This document shows positions 34,401-36,430 of a stretch of 53,949 nucleotides of DNA, piece by piece. The stretch is from Burkholderiales bacterium (GTDB taxonomy: Bacteria > Pseudomonadota > Gammaproteobacteria > Burkholderiales > Burkholderiaceae_C), in contig JAEKLF010000051.1 of the NCBI GenBank assembly GCA_019509985.1, positions 1 through 53,949 on the forward strand, given 5' to 3'. Positions within the stretch are counted from its first letter, which is position 1, and the number at the start of each line of letters is the position of its first letter. The notes under the pieces are model-generated. The model worked only from the letters and a program-made list of their open reading frames with translations, searched no databases and was not told the DNA's origin. The position numbers and the translations under genes were made by a program.

Positions 34401-34861
34401 ACGCCGGCAGCGGTGCCACGCTGAGCGCGCGCTCCGGCATGGCCGCGCAGCAGGTCGATCTGCTGTCCGTGCTGGCCCACGAACTGGGCCACGCGATGGG
34501 CTTCGCGCACAGCGCATCGGGCGTCATGGCCGAAGGCCTGCTGCCCGGCCAGCGCGCGACGCCGGACCGCTGGTTCGCATCGGCCACCGCGCAGGCGGTT
34601 GCGGCCTTGGCAACCCGGCCCGCAGCCTCATCGCCGGCCCCGCAGATCGACTGGAACGCCGGCCTTGCCAGCGCTCTGGGCTTGCCGGTCAGCGCGGCTC
34701 AGGTGGCGAGGTTGCCCGCGGCGGACCTGCCTTGGCAGACCCGCTTCGTCAACCACCTCGGGGTCTCGTCACGGCAGCTGAACCCGAACGCCGCGATCCG
34801 GCTGCATGTCGACGTGGCGCCCCGCCTGACACCCGAGCTGCCGTCGGCGGGACCGCGCTGA
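7454..34861 (+). CDS. Giant LEPR-XLL-type repeat protein with RTX repeats and C-terminal metzincin domain
   Basis: One uninterrupted frame encodes 9135 residues, about half of the window. The Arg-rich N-terminus has no ordinary signal peptide but carries MEPRLLLSG at residues 36-44, matching the LEPR-XLL element of large bacterial surface proteins (L replaced by M). Then come WxVTGADxG repeats (about 130-330), a very long Ala/Gly/Val/Asp/Ser-rich beta-solenoid-like region (about 700-4350), GLxDGxTYYV-type modules, Calx-beta-like segments (about 6450-6830), RTX-type repeats (about 7090-8430), two lectin-like domains (about 8520-8710 and 8713-8886) and a metzincin motif HELGHAMGFAH at 9009-9019. 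The only Cys codons I noticed are four in the RTX part. It is most likely a secreted or surface adhesin or biofilm protein. Export by the upstream SecA/HlyD/M50 genes is an inference. No type I ABC ATPase is encoded here. Confidence 0.9.
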   Translation: MQWMRQLGARLAQSRRARAANTQRLTRRTSVLLDAMEPRLLLSGGPTLDGAGVLTVLGDANANSVMIEQTADAGDGSVTIQISLDGAAAVTFAGVKSLIVDMAGGDDTLQLASKFTVAASLDGGSGSNTLIGADVDSNWTVAGTDSGTVGGSSFSNFKHLVGGSASDNFVIEPAAVLSGDIDGGGGDDALLASDDASHAWSVTGADQGTLDGSVVFAGIANLVGGKLDDSFLIGPAGSVSGLIDGGLDDAQAAVAAVDTLSFAGRSSAIAVDLAAETASATDVAGFQGIDALVGGDGSDAISGPAEGRVTWTLTGADRGRVQEVEFESFENLVGADGTASDLFVFEAGASLSGSVAGGAGTYDSIEVQNGVGGNFTVFDPTGLDAAGVLDLHGQHIVYSGIDHQDLVGGDAFDKIIRGTIFDDHIVIQAAPGAPGSMQVVFVGTDFFDGTNFSGGIVFADPADSLSVYGMAGADQFEIKSLDAGFSAALKVYGSRMPDASAAQVPVDDGFVDSVEISGSIDTHDGLIDIWADNIKVDDGVQVDAGAEDIVLRARNIGISDLENLLPVFATTRAVSIDIGAGAGVHGAGIYLVSEAAEQNIGDTLGAPAEVTNFIIEPLADKFASFTALPVKLLVKSSSSTITLHEGAVLDGSGTVGLYSTAGADASGVAVGNLFSVGYARASATSNIDMQAGAQIIAGEAAVLISTGEANAAMTAETELSLDASKLAGGVTGSSPKVAGALAVSDTHAISHVTVAKGASITAGKTANVIATGNSKSESEAKSGLFADGAAALAFGLDFSNADIKTSVDGSITALADPVAGYTVKVEIDPTVTWNGVGTPPAGYVDYTNNRIYIGPNALVDEDTITYTNRRGTSIGGLVDGRQYFVVTDDPGWIKLAENQTNALKAIAGSQAGNVVDLRTDLGPATSDNALSFDASNVDADKNTIALQRNGAPVFNTFELGQAVVYHEAAGSHIDGLVDGNTYYILASTNEQDLQGNSRFADTQVIRLSESENESRGGVSIDLGPITGNSFQLVAKHVLDSGYATGIGVVAQLTADNSATAEAGLKSEDTSPKTKFAELKENLPSNYLSGLFNILGKSYSEHASAPKAGASSSLSVAGALALTFATADVRTDVLGDAVLKSNEDLEVKATIDQGTKLSASSETEPQEDSQGNSSGTSAENSVSVAIGIGIINNTALATVHGGAQLDALRVLRVISEVSYPLTTRFDQFVPLSWGELTDSIRNEGASAVTKYLNNNLGAVDAFFNTWTAATSKAEKIGVAGSVSVLVYDNDSQAVVQGGALLNQDLAWRDDALNPHPNQAAEAADGKGEQVVNVEGANFQQTINMTGIFALPDLTLDVVPIIGPSQKDAKLWEKNRLKKELSLDPFGVSGDTGGAGGAIFISVQHNTTHAIIEDGAKVYSGADGGLDIKAKEAILNVNLAQSFAKGKTFAIGGTVLYAGQTSDTLAQLGSEAEVTGRNVEITADDQTTTATWAGGIAKGESVGVGISVAVNDIDRKTRAVIGDPDALAGSGIGNSSHIEVEGGVDVLARVDGDVWAFTVAGAVAKAANDKPANATPTAAPASPTPAGAALPTTKGGSTAANSNDEPKTGIAVAAAASVNLISDTVQASVADAGQVHAGFVAVDADNRMGLVSATGGVAFAKVNSGSTAAGLAGAFSLNQIDGSTTAAVQDTGFVLSGEDRSAATSEDTLRVRGENSQHIFSLAAGGAGAVASGSSGGSGSGGGGGGSGSTAVAVAGSVTINLLDGGTYALLGDSTVSLLEGDALVEASDAGTITAAAGGLSFAFASGQQGSSSALAAGISVAVNTIHGGAHAVVDKSTLTWADGAEGELKVEASSSQQINAYTLAAALAGAIGSQGSGAAGAGAGSGSVNLIDASTEAALRDSSVTTGIGGVDVAASDESQIQALAGGIAAAVGVSTQSSAAGIAFGAAFAVNEIGFSDSDLVLAEVSNSSVHSGGELKVDATSLARIYAFTMGVAASGSASTSGSALSASLAGSGSYNRIRNKTLARVRDGSKVEAEEAISVAASDDSSILSVAGAEAASIAISESSSSLAVGLGLSLTLNDVANTTQAAVEGAELTTAGAIEVKADSTAEIQSLAYGFAVSAAVSGDASAIAADATGAVSFNTIDNTVQATIGDGATEVAGPVTAGGDITVEANDTSTTEAVAIAAAASIAGSTSATAISVNIGLALAHNRIAKTVDASIVNVPELHTGGHDVVVAAHDASSITVTSVAAAASVAIGGTAVGVAGGASESTNVVLSHTTAHIDGSEVGSAADPVGKVEVDASSSAKIDATIAGVAVAVGAGTDGVGVAAAVGIAVARNFIGWDPDAPGFTADVDVPAHDDKNAPLLAQLDPGLTVRVVDGALAGDIYEYVGPQVTDSDPDNAGAQGFDLRIQQFRDTRLWKQVNVAKNSSQIEASLGDSGVHASGELSIGAHSTETIDATVIAVAAGVGGGTEVGIALSGAGSYAENKIANDVQAFIDHDGSDGIHAASVQIVADDSPGIDAIAGAASLAAGFGAEAGIAVSIGLSLAFNEIDNNVDAFVRHADTGVFTTDGGVTISALQQGRHLFDVNLGGSLTAEDLHNAATADEDLGSTANVNEATEDAKGDTVLLGKLRTAIDSALQADGLAPLAVTETVTPEAMLTPETGHLAIAGIQGGNQLVFNVSHPFATGDKIVYDSKGGPNIGGLVSGQTYYAINVSGKVIELASSFANAKASVPVAIPLTAPAGGFGGQTLRRLYNLTDGSTVKAAGGVYRYVGSDADGKDANLATQNYGDTAHWLKLDKLKVSEAVPGSSWVVVAPDGRTFVLERTSAEGAPLTVSVSKGSIDAVSAAGSVAIGLGTAGLAVSGAGAVAQNVILGTTNAFAEDSTLHSAGEVALTASSTAKISSTVVSLSIAVGVGEVGVGASIGISVARNFIGWEPGAADSTPMQVRAYLSDASVIADGAVTLTSLAEQTIDSLVLAGSAAVGAGGVGLAASGSGVFSENRVAADVESAIGGTGGSVEATSVSLTAENRSDISAFAGAIAVAVGAGGELGVAVSIGLSLAENTIDNTVLASVAGVDVRATQGAIELEATDAATIRAVSAAASVAVGIGGAVGVGVAGAGALAENVILGRTDATSSNAVLTSAGNVSIVADDKSSIDAIIISAAVGVGGGGEAGVGASIGVALARNFIGARDHVDRAHDYLSTDSVLTLATGKTVSVVDGPRAGDIYEYIGDPLSVSFDYSSSSNPAQVKTGERVKRLAGVGGASTDAVFQYVGASPLTGANLSTQDYSDTKLWRQVTAVQADFSDATAWRLVNLASSPLQVHASAENTAIHAGGALALQATGDQTVNAFVLAGSVAIAAGDQFALAAAGAGAASDNRITTDVAAYIDGGGATGIESSSLSVHAGDISHIKADTAAVSVAAAFAGLGGAVAAAIGVSLANNSIDNSVAAYVADASVSTTAGDIDIAATENASIDSVSVAASLAVAAALGAGAVAGAGVAATNSIGNTVDAHVLDATLLHSAGAVRVAADDTASISAKNASVAVALSEIGIAVGVLLADNDVHDDVFASIGGSSVKADGGDIAVTAHDVPSVVTKSVVAAVSTTASTAVGISHASIGGTTKAQIDASTLSAIGHRVTVAGSSSADIDALTVAASGGTIGVAAVVSEVEIGGSTLAEATGQSTIISNGLDVLADSSNTATPTSDVFAIGLAAGAGVRSSSTIDRTTKALVGDNAHVSTGTGSIVIDAHSNSHATASTTGVAAGVGVAINVVLVDATINAETTARIGAGAVVQGGAVSVTSEATNTVDGSTLGLALSGLLSVSAVKQEARIGSHTGADVGATASIDAASLHVAAQADNTVTADVVSFAASFLAGGAGVSALAEITAGSLTEASVGAGAQIRLSGAMDVGATAHNTAEASAKGGAAGAFAGISVMLPEAHVHGATRATMDGNVLAASSVSITADGTNLAEAIDLSVNISAGVSLGITGATAEIASDSGVLARVGATGGVATSGALHIDATSSNTAHAKSDVGSGGLVGVGSSRLNATVGAGTQAAMDGNVSHATSVALSATGTNTSNTEALGIAIGLGGGVGIAPTSSVTDAAVVQATLGGGARINDSGAAVEARASSTDHSAASATGVSVAGLSINIINVDSTTAGATRATVGDGAVLHVRSLLLDAAATTTPSSSETSVGVGLIAGAQADTHVSDSHTVSATLGQLAVVDAVSDISLIATSTSQGNANVVLGSGGLGAGVGSSARVDLTPHVTASIGQGATVTAGGDVKVDAESHRAAANVSTKGAAVGGVAVGTIDNHGYVTPTVRGFIDSAATVVAGGRVDVLADILAKTDTGGVTLDDNFQPLTDVDTSADTIRFVSHGLTTGDVVTYDPNGNTPLQTAGGALQSDRNYRVITVDGDHVKLGATFGAGAADTGSLFSPGVGVDGARDVIRFAAPHDLVTGDAVRYEPGSTASIGGAALNAAGTYYVRVLDDFTIKLFTTQAGATAAPVAFDPSASANVVTADGFIHLSGFTDGQAVSYVAPAPTAFSSIQVDTNGNRDTDANITAGNPALTTVNNDSLYLARFDTNGNYVGGSGYVTGDKVSYFTNGTAIGGLSNGATYYALAVDADKIQLLPSYASLASVSFNRVANAADTIVRNDGGNWANDGFAAGQQIVISGTANNNTTLTILSVNGNTLNFAGDVVANEANHVATLRGTALSLTPDKSVITTPGATPAGQAAQHALVRQTLGALQAGVTYYVRDAGTPGQFKLAATPGGAALDVSDIGRSGQHAFGGAGINLAGSGGTQALHIDLVGPLPGGVDKLLGAGGTSLRLLSPPAGDGTSHASVDFGSGGGVAINLPTARITITNDAQAHVAATLVDAGTGITVATHSVSKGSAYVSAVGGGGISAMKDQDSVDVTNTSKAWLADGAVLKSRGHVAILADSSIDTHVYANAEGGGVGAGSNASATTTVDNNSANGHGTLSSVGQGAQIDADTLTLNAQVSHLSTYAHSHALAGGFVAVAISDANIQTDSTVTTLIGADARIRSARGVDIGAFHRDTHADRHTQAIPIAFIPIPINTGDNHTHLADLVRAVVGARIQTAPRSNSDTPLRRINGGDTDATGSGVNGSYNQLALLVQSDDVNVSDADQSRKIQWDADVEVSAGPSPEVLIDANGNVVKQIGATVTLGAGVNGDATVSDIGGAGGGQALFIANQILNDPPNPATPDFRALFQFADTYSGVTITNLSTRRLQINNISLYGGADPFIDLQAIGGSPVANLTFDLRRTVAPSTVVVQNLNTQAGFAPDIVLNGTIENPIGQTIITAKTGDIVAATARDQFIGGRTTLIRTRDLTLDAQHGTIGYDAQNPGVMNHLPVDIVQGPLVSFDSAHQLETGDAVVYHASPDSAALGGLSDGATYYVIRLDDLRLRLASSAANAANGVAIAIDPANIDLGTHTITHGATTLAITSGIRLVAQAGSDDFIDLKGRLRDPAAALGGAAHPNPHNFDIDLIRAGMTGNGSANVILQTGVLEVAVGNAGGVRVRATTGPAVDKPFYNQFRPDLPANATFGAAVDVGFFGGNGGSSTIKATYNFVNPNGHTAGLVADGSATTGNIIVTAADSTPAAPQVNVTGITEILGLGHIDVLTNGFVTLTEQTGDMRVGSITSTANDVTLTAPLSIVDALADADADVTGVNITLKAVAGLVGSTGNFLEINLLDTVDGVAQSGTLTAEALQSLYIEETVGDLRVNTVLSHSADVTLAARAGSIVDANALQVADGDGRMVDKPNIVAVNIDLRANGGSIGTTGDDLDIDSGVLDGAHVFGRLYAEADQNIFITESNDELNVLGAKAAAGDLRLTVPDTSLTPVFANGDPSQTTTAGHGEDLVLLDAVAALAHLREGQTLSITGSEITAALSIALWVGDNVVTSASGRVVAGKSITIRGDQRRSGDSVVPTDADAGFGTHMLLRGTMGLLGAPADVTQANADAKGFTQIYGHDDADFFVFDRTRLDANTRVYGSASATAGALQAPTAHDGEDHFLVDHLQSMHVDRNGVGDTLVLDGQSDTDGYEVRTAGSLSANPQNYVIDVLDTGARENGADELKILGFDSAINGAGLPTDDIFLLRGMNAIPSESATAPAFVALLHGSLAQAMAGNGPAQVERINYDQQLNGRLIVEGLGGNDYFAVDDNSVITTLDGGAGNDNFQIGQIYGSQRNLAANLASTDVFGTIATTRGYLSRGTSASLVAEGGSGDDVFQVYSNQAALRLEGDDGDDLFIVRAFALAQTNADGTIKTDANGVALVALTGGSSSAATSTLVGGAGNDFIQYNMNAPVSIDGGAGFDKVLVLGTEFGDSFVITDQGVYGAGVNVSYSNIEVLEVDGLEGDDHFTVQSTPYGVATHIIGGLGNDVFNVAGDVTDVIATQELEGQSAVINHQATAIGDLGYDGLLVPGINLNVAGLDGGGAGGLSGNVVITESGGSSLVRETSSGDWGTVDSYGVHLAVAPAAGTRVYVTVSAARSPQEEQDDAGRGDSVLVSSDPGSFVRKPLLDGQPTTVRNRTLVLVFDSTNWQTDQTVYVAAANDQQAEGTRVVTVSQSVQAAVIDPAAASAAAQAATLKAYDAIPVKNVLVTVIDNDTAGILLTELSQNAYDTATTVLEGAAHGITDSYMVELTKAPTADVVVQLNYDHKQLQLSRDSITFTKDNWNLPVTVLVTAFDDTLREDAKLSLITHSVLSSADPGYFAGGKSQVQQTLPVKVYDNDVPGVIVQQSNGNTLVSNGVPDTYTVRLTSAPTGPVTIAALNDGLTSESALQPFTASNWWIPQVVTVTAVVNPPASVQHPGSKQFAVQPHLLSEIKGPLQIDGGVGAALHPLTEAVLLPAEKNAGVFKIAVQPPENTAIDVLNVFDDSSQEDKKGVLTGTALTGFGLAGALHFDQVAFGENADFPAGITYGKAGSNGAADSSNIEVFNLMMGSGNDWLNITSTLHTDALHGGLTLIQGGGNMAVQAPVAGAYTGSIVGDTIIASGTSGGPTSPLVIYGDTSQDAAWYAGRPYAADTLDTLVLGPNPLQPAVFFRMPRANPFDRSGDDLIDVSAIAPLDGGLGGDALGVVAYGGAGNDTIIGSSLGDVLAGGSGNDTISGNAGDDRIYGDSGVNVDVIGRRLSVPTTDAARPANDNPQSNRDGLLAGMDTLSGGTGADIIFGDHGIVQQAIPDAQKILNVRQVSDIRTDQPGNGAADLIDGGAGRDRILGGGGGDTITGGDDANVIFGDQGHLGYAAPDYLGVNDGSVVTLELVESVDTAAIYGGADKISSGAGDDIIFGGQGDDLIDGGVGQNIVFGDHGRILGVDPTAPNLSANRPIGDPVAAKTDDDYQVQVLGRATSIDWGTINGAANEYGNGNDVITTGIGRDMIFGGGGNDSIVANAGETATVSDGNNIVFGDHGLVDYLAEELAADNDRVANPVRTQDIDRVWSIEVATSMGGADTITTGNRNDIVIAGTGDDLIVAGDGSNIVIGDNAKLASAPFDYAATPYSVHEFTICSIETIGFLDSDSGNDVLNGGKLNDVLFGGGGSDTIYAGAGDDLVFGDQGKIECENGVPFIPEISLRPVCWDLLLANGQPDPHHGFLDFEATNVNSNQGAGDDTVFGQDGSDLIMGQQGKDTLYGGNGDDILIGGSNVAGALDSDDRLDGGAGSDAIAGDNADICFRPDALDVRMRNLDGTTIYGITPGVNDGQVLVGFDAANLLDPNNPILNAMKDPRYAAHTSNDNSGHAEYHIELLDHSDDIQANHHELFGNDYIAGGAGEDEIFGQLGNDVIQGDGTVGVRADANFARNLAAAQLSLTRSDGTLLAVTGFTAYGAYRDGASGGAAGDLATGTGDLHVAASFEGRDDADDYIEGNGGNDVVFGNLGQDDIVGGSSDLYGFVLPAQRPDGSDLIFGGAGTDIARNDIGDATTARSPGLPSAAPADLIVNNPGGHAHDADVIVGDNGRILRLVGVNKVQRPTTGDVYANGVWSTGGFLNFNYDINGSVADGYGSDGNPATYDRIVVRAVSLLDYHEGGIDINAAAATDRGGNDEVHGESGDDVVYAMKGNDVIYGEGQSDDLIGGYGNDWISGGTGDDGVIGDDGRIMTSRNATAYGEPLSGVLALLPDDGDTKTFNGNMLSETIATPGTIQQAVINVAGELKKAINLTPLSYDPNFNGTTDEFTTTTKKTVDDQGKPGAHNADDIIFGGLGNDWLHGGSGDDAILGGEALATAYTQVYDATGKLVGIARSDYSRPYNPVDTLRYNPLDPNGWHFDRTRRAGEFALYDEYDPLREITLNVDGTANKTDAGGLQWFLNFSTKEGSYVPAGVNPKPVGQTAPGYPEAWNDGNDRIFGDTGNDWLVGGTGRDDSYGGFGNDLLNADDDQTTNLLRNDQPDTQVSYEDRAYGGAGRDVLIANTGGDRLIDWVGEFNSYLVPFAPFGMATVSRTLQPQLAEFLYALSASDGADPTRAADTGKEAIRNGEPEGELGVVRQKDVAWQSQTGAPADPQAGNIPGGKRDVLRTANFNDGSFQALAPDSGSWTVSAGTLQVAPTSPHGDAVAVFQVGDALPVYYEVQATVKAAKPTAGWGSNSFVIFDYQSQTNFKFAGIDTANNKLVMGHRDASGWIVDKQSAFQGSLKPDTAYNLLLTVNGLVATLYVNGGNAFSNTYAATIVDGYSYGLNWGLVGFGSNNSQGSMDDLAVQIVPPATTVTKTDDFTGPGNLLFAGGSSATGGTFTLAGGRYGGAPSGSDAAISLANLGGVTQLNALSILDLNATLNTTARAGFVFDQYSSTDFKFAAIDVLTKQVLIGHRQGNNWAIDATASKSTLTAGTNYALSVTLRGSTISVALDGQTLVSYAYNAVTIDGRFGIFAKGGSVSLDTATFRTNDAAVPATLNLAEAASTNAPSTAAPTTTQVEPLLAEAIRRWSLVEDAALVASLRGVVVAFADLAGGELGQYRDGVITLDINAGGYGWFIDPTPRSDAEYAGSGATLSARSGMAAQQVDLLSVLAHELGHAMGFAHSASGVMAEGLLPGQRATPDRWFASATAQAVAALATRPAASSPAPQIDWNAGLASALGLPVSAAQVARLPAADLPWQTRFVNHLGVSSRQLNPNAAIRLHVDVAPRLTPELPSAGPR
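7559..7585 (+). other. LEPR-XLL-type N-terminal sorting-like motif (MEPRLLLSG)
   Basis: Residues 36-44 of the giant protein match the LEPR-XLL element, with Met in place of the first Leu. The motif is known as an N-terminal mark of very large repetitive bacterial proteins. About 35 residues rich in Arg and Gln precede it. There is no hydrophobic stretch long enough for a classical Sec signal, so the motif itself may be the targeting information (inference). Confidence 0.75.
9550..20500 (+). repeat. Beta-solenoid-like repeat region inside the giant protein
   Basis: Roughly 3600 residues alternate between two patterns: hydrophobic small-residue strands such as AASVAVGIGGAVGVGVAGAGA followed by a short V-N-x-I or A-x-N-x-I step, and T/S-x-G-x-V-x-V-x-A-D strands. 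Successive units are about 80-100 residues long and diverged in sequence. Three units contain a near-identical RNFIG segment (starting at 14462, 16247 and 17012). The pattern suits a long parallel beta-helix stalk, as in filamentous adhesins. Boundaries are approximate. Confidence 0.7.
10072..23676 (+). repeat. Eight copies of a GLxDGxTYYV-type module inside the giant protein
   Basis: A short module recurs near 10072, 10366, 15553, 20629, 20845, 21259, 21667 and 23641. Its core is G-G-L-x-x-G-x-T-Y-Y-V, followed 10-15 residues later by I/F-K/Q-L-A. Most copies are preceded by a segment like TGDxVxYxxxG. This looks like a small repeated beta domain scattered between solenoid blocks. Copies 4 and 5 are the most diverged (SDRNYRV and AAGTYYV). 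Confidence 0.75.
26860..27900 (+). repeat. Calx-beta-like tandem segments inside the giant protein
   Basis: About 350 residues contain segments of the form VxVTVIDNDTAGILL and VKVYDNDVPGVIV, each followed by xxxVxLTxAPTxxVxV and a strand ending in LTFTxxNW. These are the usual landmarks of Calx-beta-type repeats, which are calcium-binding extracellular beta-sandwiches. I see about three units; edges are approximate. Confidence 0.6.
28720..32740 (+). repeat. RTX-type Gly/Asp nonapeptide repeats inside the giant protein
   Basis: Dozens of GGxGxDxI/L-type nonapeptides occur, for example GGAGNDTIIGSS, GGSGNDTISGNAGDD and GGQGDDLIDGGVG. They are grouped into blocks that usually end in I/V-F/I-G-D-H/Q/N-G followed by 40-90 residues of other sequence. 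Block ends lie near 28990, 29188, 29394, 29695, 29920, 30130, 30466, 31327 and 31738. Such repeats bind calcium and fold outside the cell. They normally go with type I secretion, whose ATPase is missing here. Confidence 0.85.
33016..34110 (+). repeat. Two tandem lectin-like (LamG/concanavalin-type) domains inside the giant protein
   Basis: Two paralogous segments of about 180 residues follow the RTX region. Both contain F-x-F-D-x-x-S-x-T-x-FKFAxID, then a xMGHR/xIGHR strand, then W-x-I/V-D and a final DxxxxR/N-xGxx-GxxxxxxD strand. The shared FKFAxID and GHR signatures show an internal duplication. The fold resembles LamG-type carbohydrate-binding sandwiches, so sugar binding at the outer end of the protein is plausible (inference). 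Confidence 0.6.
34190..34640 (+). other. C-terminal metzincin (matrixin-like) metalloprotease domain of the giant protein
   Basis: Residues 9009-9019 read HELGHAMGFAH, a full HExxHxxGxxH zinc site. Met9025 in SGVMAEG lies six residues downstream, as expected for a metzincin Met-turn. The preceding 100 residues (VVVAFADLAGGELGQY..., then a ITLDINAGGYGW strand) fit a small matrixin fold. All catalytic landmarks are present, so an active protease is possible. It could release, process or remodel the adhesin or attack host or matrix protein. Confidence 0.8.
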
Positions 34862-34937
34862 TCGGCCTGGCAACTGCGGGCCCGAGATCGCTGCAGCCAC
34901 CGCTGCGCCGGCCCCACGGCATGCGCCGCCGACGCCG

Positions 34938-36428
34938 TCAAGGCATCGCGTCGACGGGCCAGATCGGCCGCACCAGGTGCCGGTAGGGCAGGGCGGCGAG
35001 GTTGCCGTTCAGCGAGCCGGGCGCGTCGCAGTACAGGACGGCGGCCGCGATGGGGTCGAAGCCGGCGCGAAAGTGCTGGGTGGACTTGACGACGACCAGG
35101 CGCTTGGCCGCGACGGCGATGCCCAGCGCCGTGAAGCAGTCCGGCGAGAAGACCTGCTGGCGCGTCGTGTTGAGCACGACATCGACGCCGTCGTCGGCAT
35201 TGCTGCCGGCCACGCGCAGGGCCACGGCCTGGCCGAGGTCGTCCTTCAGGCCGCCCAGGCCCGTCTGCTGCGCGTCGCTGCGCACGGCCAGCACTTCGGC
35301 GACGACGTCCAGCGGGTCGCCCGACAGCGGGCCGACCTTGCCGCCGATGCGCAGCGCCAGCCGCGCGCCCACGCCGGCGGCCATGGCGATGGCGACGGCC
35401 TGCGGATCCCACAGCATGCCCAGCGCCACGCCGCGCAGGCCGCGTTCCAGCACGGCGCGCAGCAGGAAGGTGGAGTCGCAGGCCGCGCCGCCGCCCGGGT
35501 TGTCGGCACCGTCGGCGATGACGACGGGTCGTGAGCCGTCCATCGCCGCGACGGCGGCATCAAGCGCGGCGTCGGGCGCCAGGCGCGGCGCCGAGGCCGT
35601 TTCGCGCAGGTCGAAGAAGGCGCCGGCCAGCTCCGCGCACAGGGCTTGAGCGCGCTGTGCGAGCACCGCGTCGTCGGCTTCGTAGAGCACCAGCAGCGCC
35701 GCACTGGTGTGCGGCGTGTCCGACCACGGGAAGCCGTGGAAGGCCGACACGGACAGGATGCCGGGCTGCTGCTCGGCCGCCTTGAGCCGCACGACAAAGT
35801 CCTTCATCGGCCCGGCCGTGGTCCCGAAGATGCCCAGCAGCGGCGCACGGTGCATGACGGCGCCATGCGCGCGGCCCGTGCGCGACTGGCGCGCCAGCAG
35901 GTCGAGCAGCTCACGGGCGCGCTCGGCGTAGTCGGTGTGCGGGTACTCCTTGCAGGCGACGAGCACGGCGCCGCTGCCGAGCATGTCGGGGCTGAGATTG
36001 CCGTGCAGGTCCAGCAGCGCCCCCACCGGCACGCCCGGCCCGACGACGCGACGCACGCGCGTCAGCAGGGCGCCCTCGCAGTCCCACACGCCGTCGGCCA
36101 CCATGGCGCCGTGCAGCACCAGCACGACCTGGTCGACCGGCCCGGTGGCTTGGAGGTCGGCGAGCAGCTCGTCGCGCAGGGCCTCGTAATCGCGCCGGGA
36201 CAGCGGCCCGCTGGGCTGGGCGTAGGCGCACAAGCCTTCGATCGCCTCGTGCCCGCGGGCCTGGATCTGCGCCCAGGCCTCGGCGTAGCCGGCCGAGCGG
36301 CGCGCGCGGTCCAGCGTGTGCGCCTGGCCGGGGCGGTGCAGCACCAGCTCCTCGAAGGACGCGATGGTGGTTGGCAGCGGCGAGAAGGTGTTGGTCTCGT
36401 GGACGAGGGCGGCAAGGAAGATGCGCAT
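34938..36428 (-). CDS. M81-family (MlrC-like) metallopeptidase
   Basis: This 496-residue protein has the marks of the M81/MlrC family: HETNTFSP at residues 10-17, LDLHGNLS in the middle and a DNPGGGAACDSTFLL segment. MlrC is the zinc enzyme that finishes breakdown of linearised microcystin, but most relatives have unknown peptide or amide substrates. No signal peptide is evident, so it is probably cytoplasmic. The ATG at 36428 gives the standard family N-terminus (MRIFLAALVHET); the frame is open further upstream only because it overlaps the TonB-receptor gene. It starts two bases after the receptor stop, so the two genes form an operon. It converges with the giant gene across a 76-base gap in which I see no clear terminator. 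Confidence 0.88.
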   Translation of the reverse strand: MRIFLAALVHETNTFSPLPTTIASFEELVLHRPGQAHTLDRARRSAGYAEAWAQIQARGHEAIEGLCAYAQPSGPLSRRDYEALRDELLADLQATGPVDQVVLVLHGAMVADGVWDCEGALLTRVRRVVGPGVPVGALLDLHGNLSPDMLGSGAVLVACKEYPHTDYAERARELLDLLARQSRTGRAHGAVMHRAPLLGIFGTTAGPMKDFVVRLKAAEQQPGILSVSAFHGFPWSDTPHTSAALLVLYEADDAVLAQRAQALCAELAGAFFDLRETASAPRLAPDAALDAAVAAMDGSRPVVIADGADNPGGGAACDSTFLLRAVLERGLRGVALGMLWDPQAVAIAMAAGVGARLALRIGGKVGPLSGDPLDVVAEVLAVRSDAQQTGLGGLKDDLGQAVALRVAGSNADDGVDVVLNTTRQQVFSPDCFTALGIAVAAKRLVVVKSTQHFRAGFDPIAAAVLYCDAPGSLNGNLAALPYRHLVRPIWPVDAMP

Positions 36429-36430
36429 GG

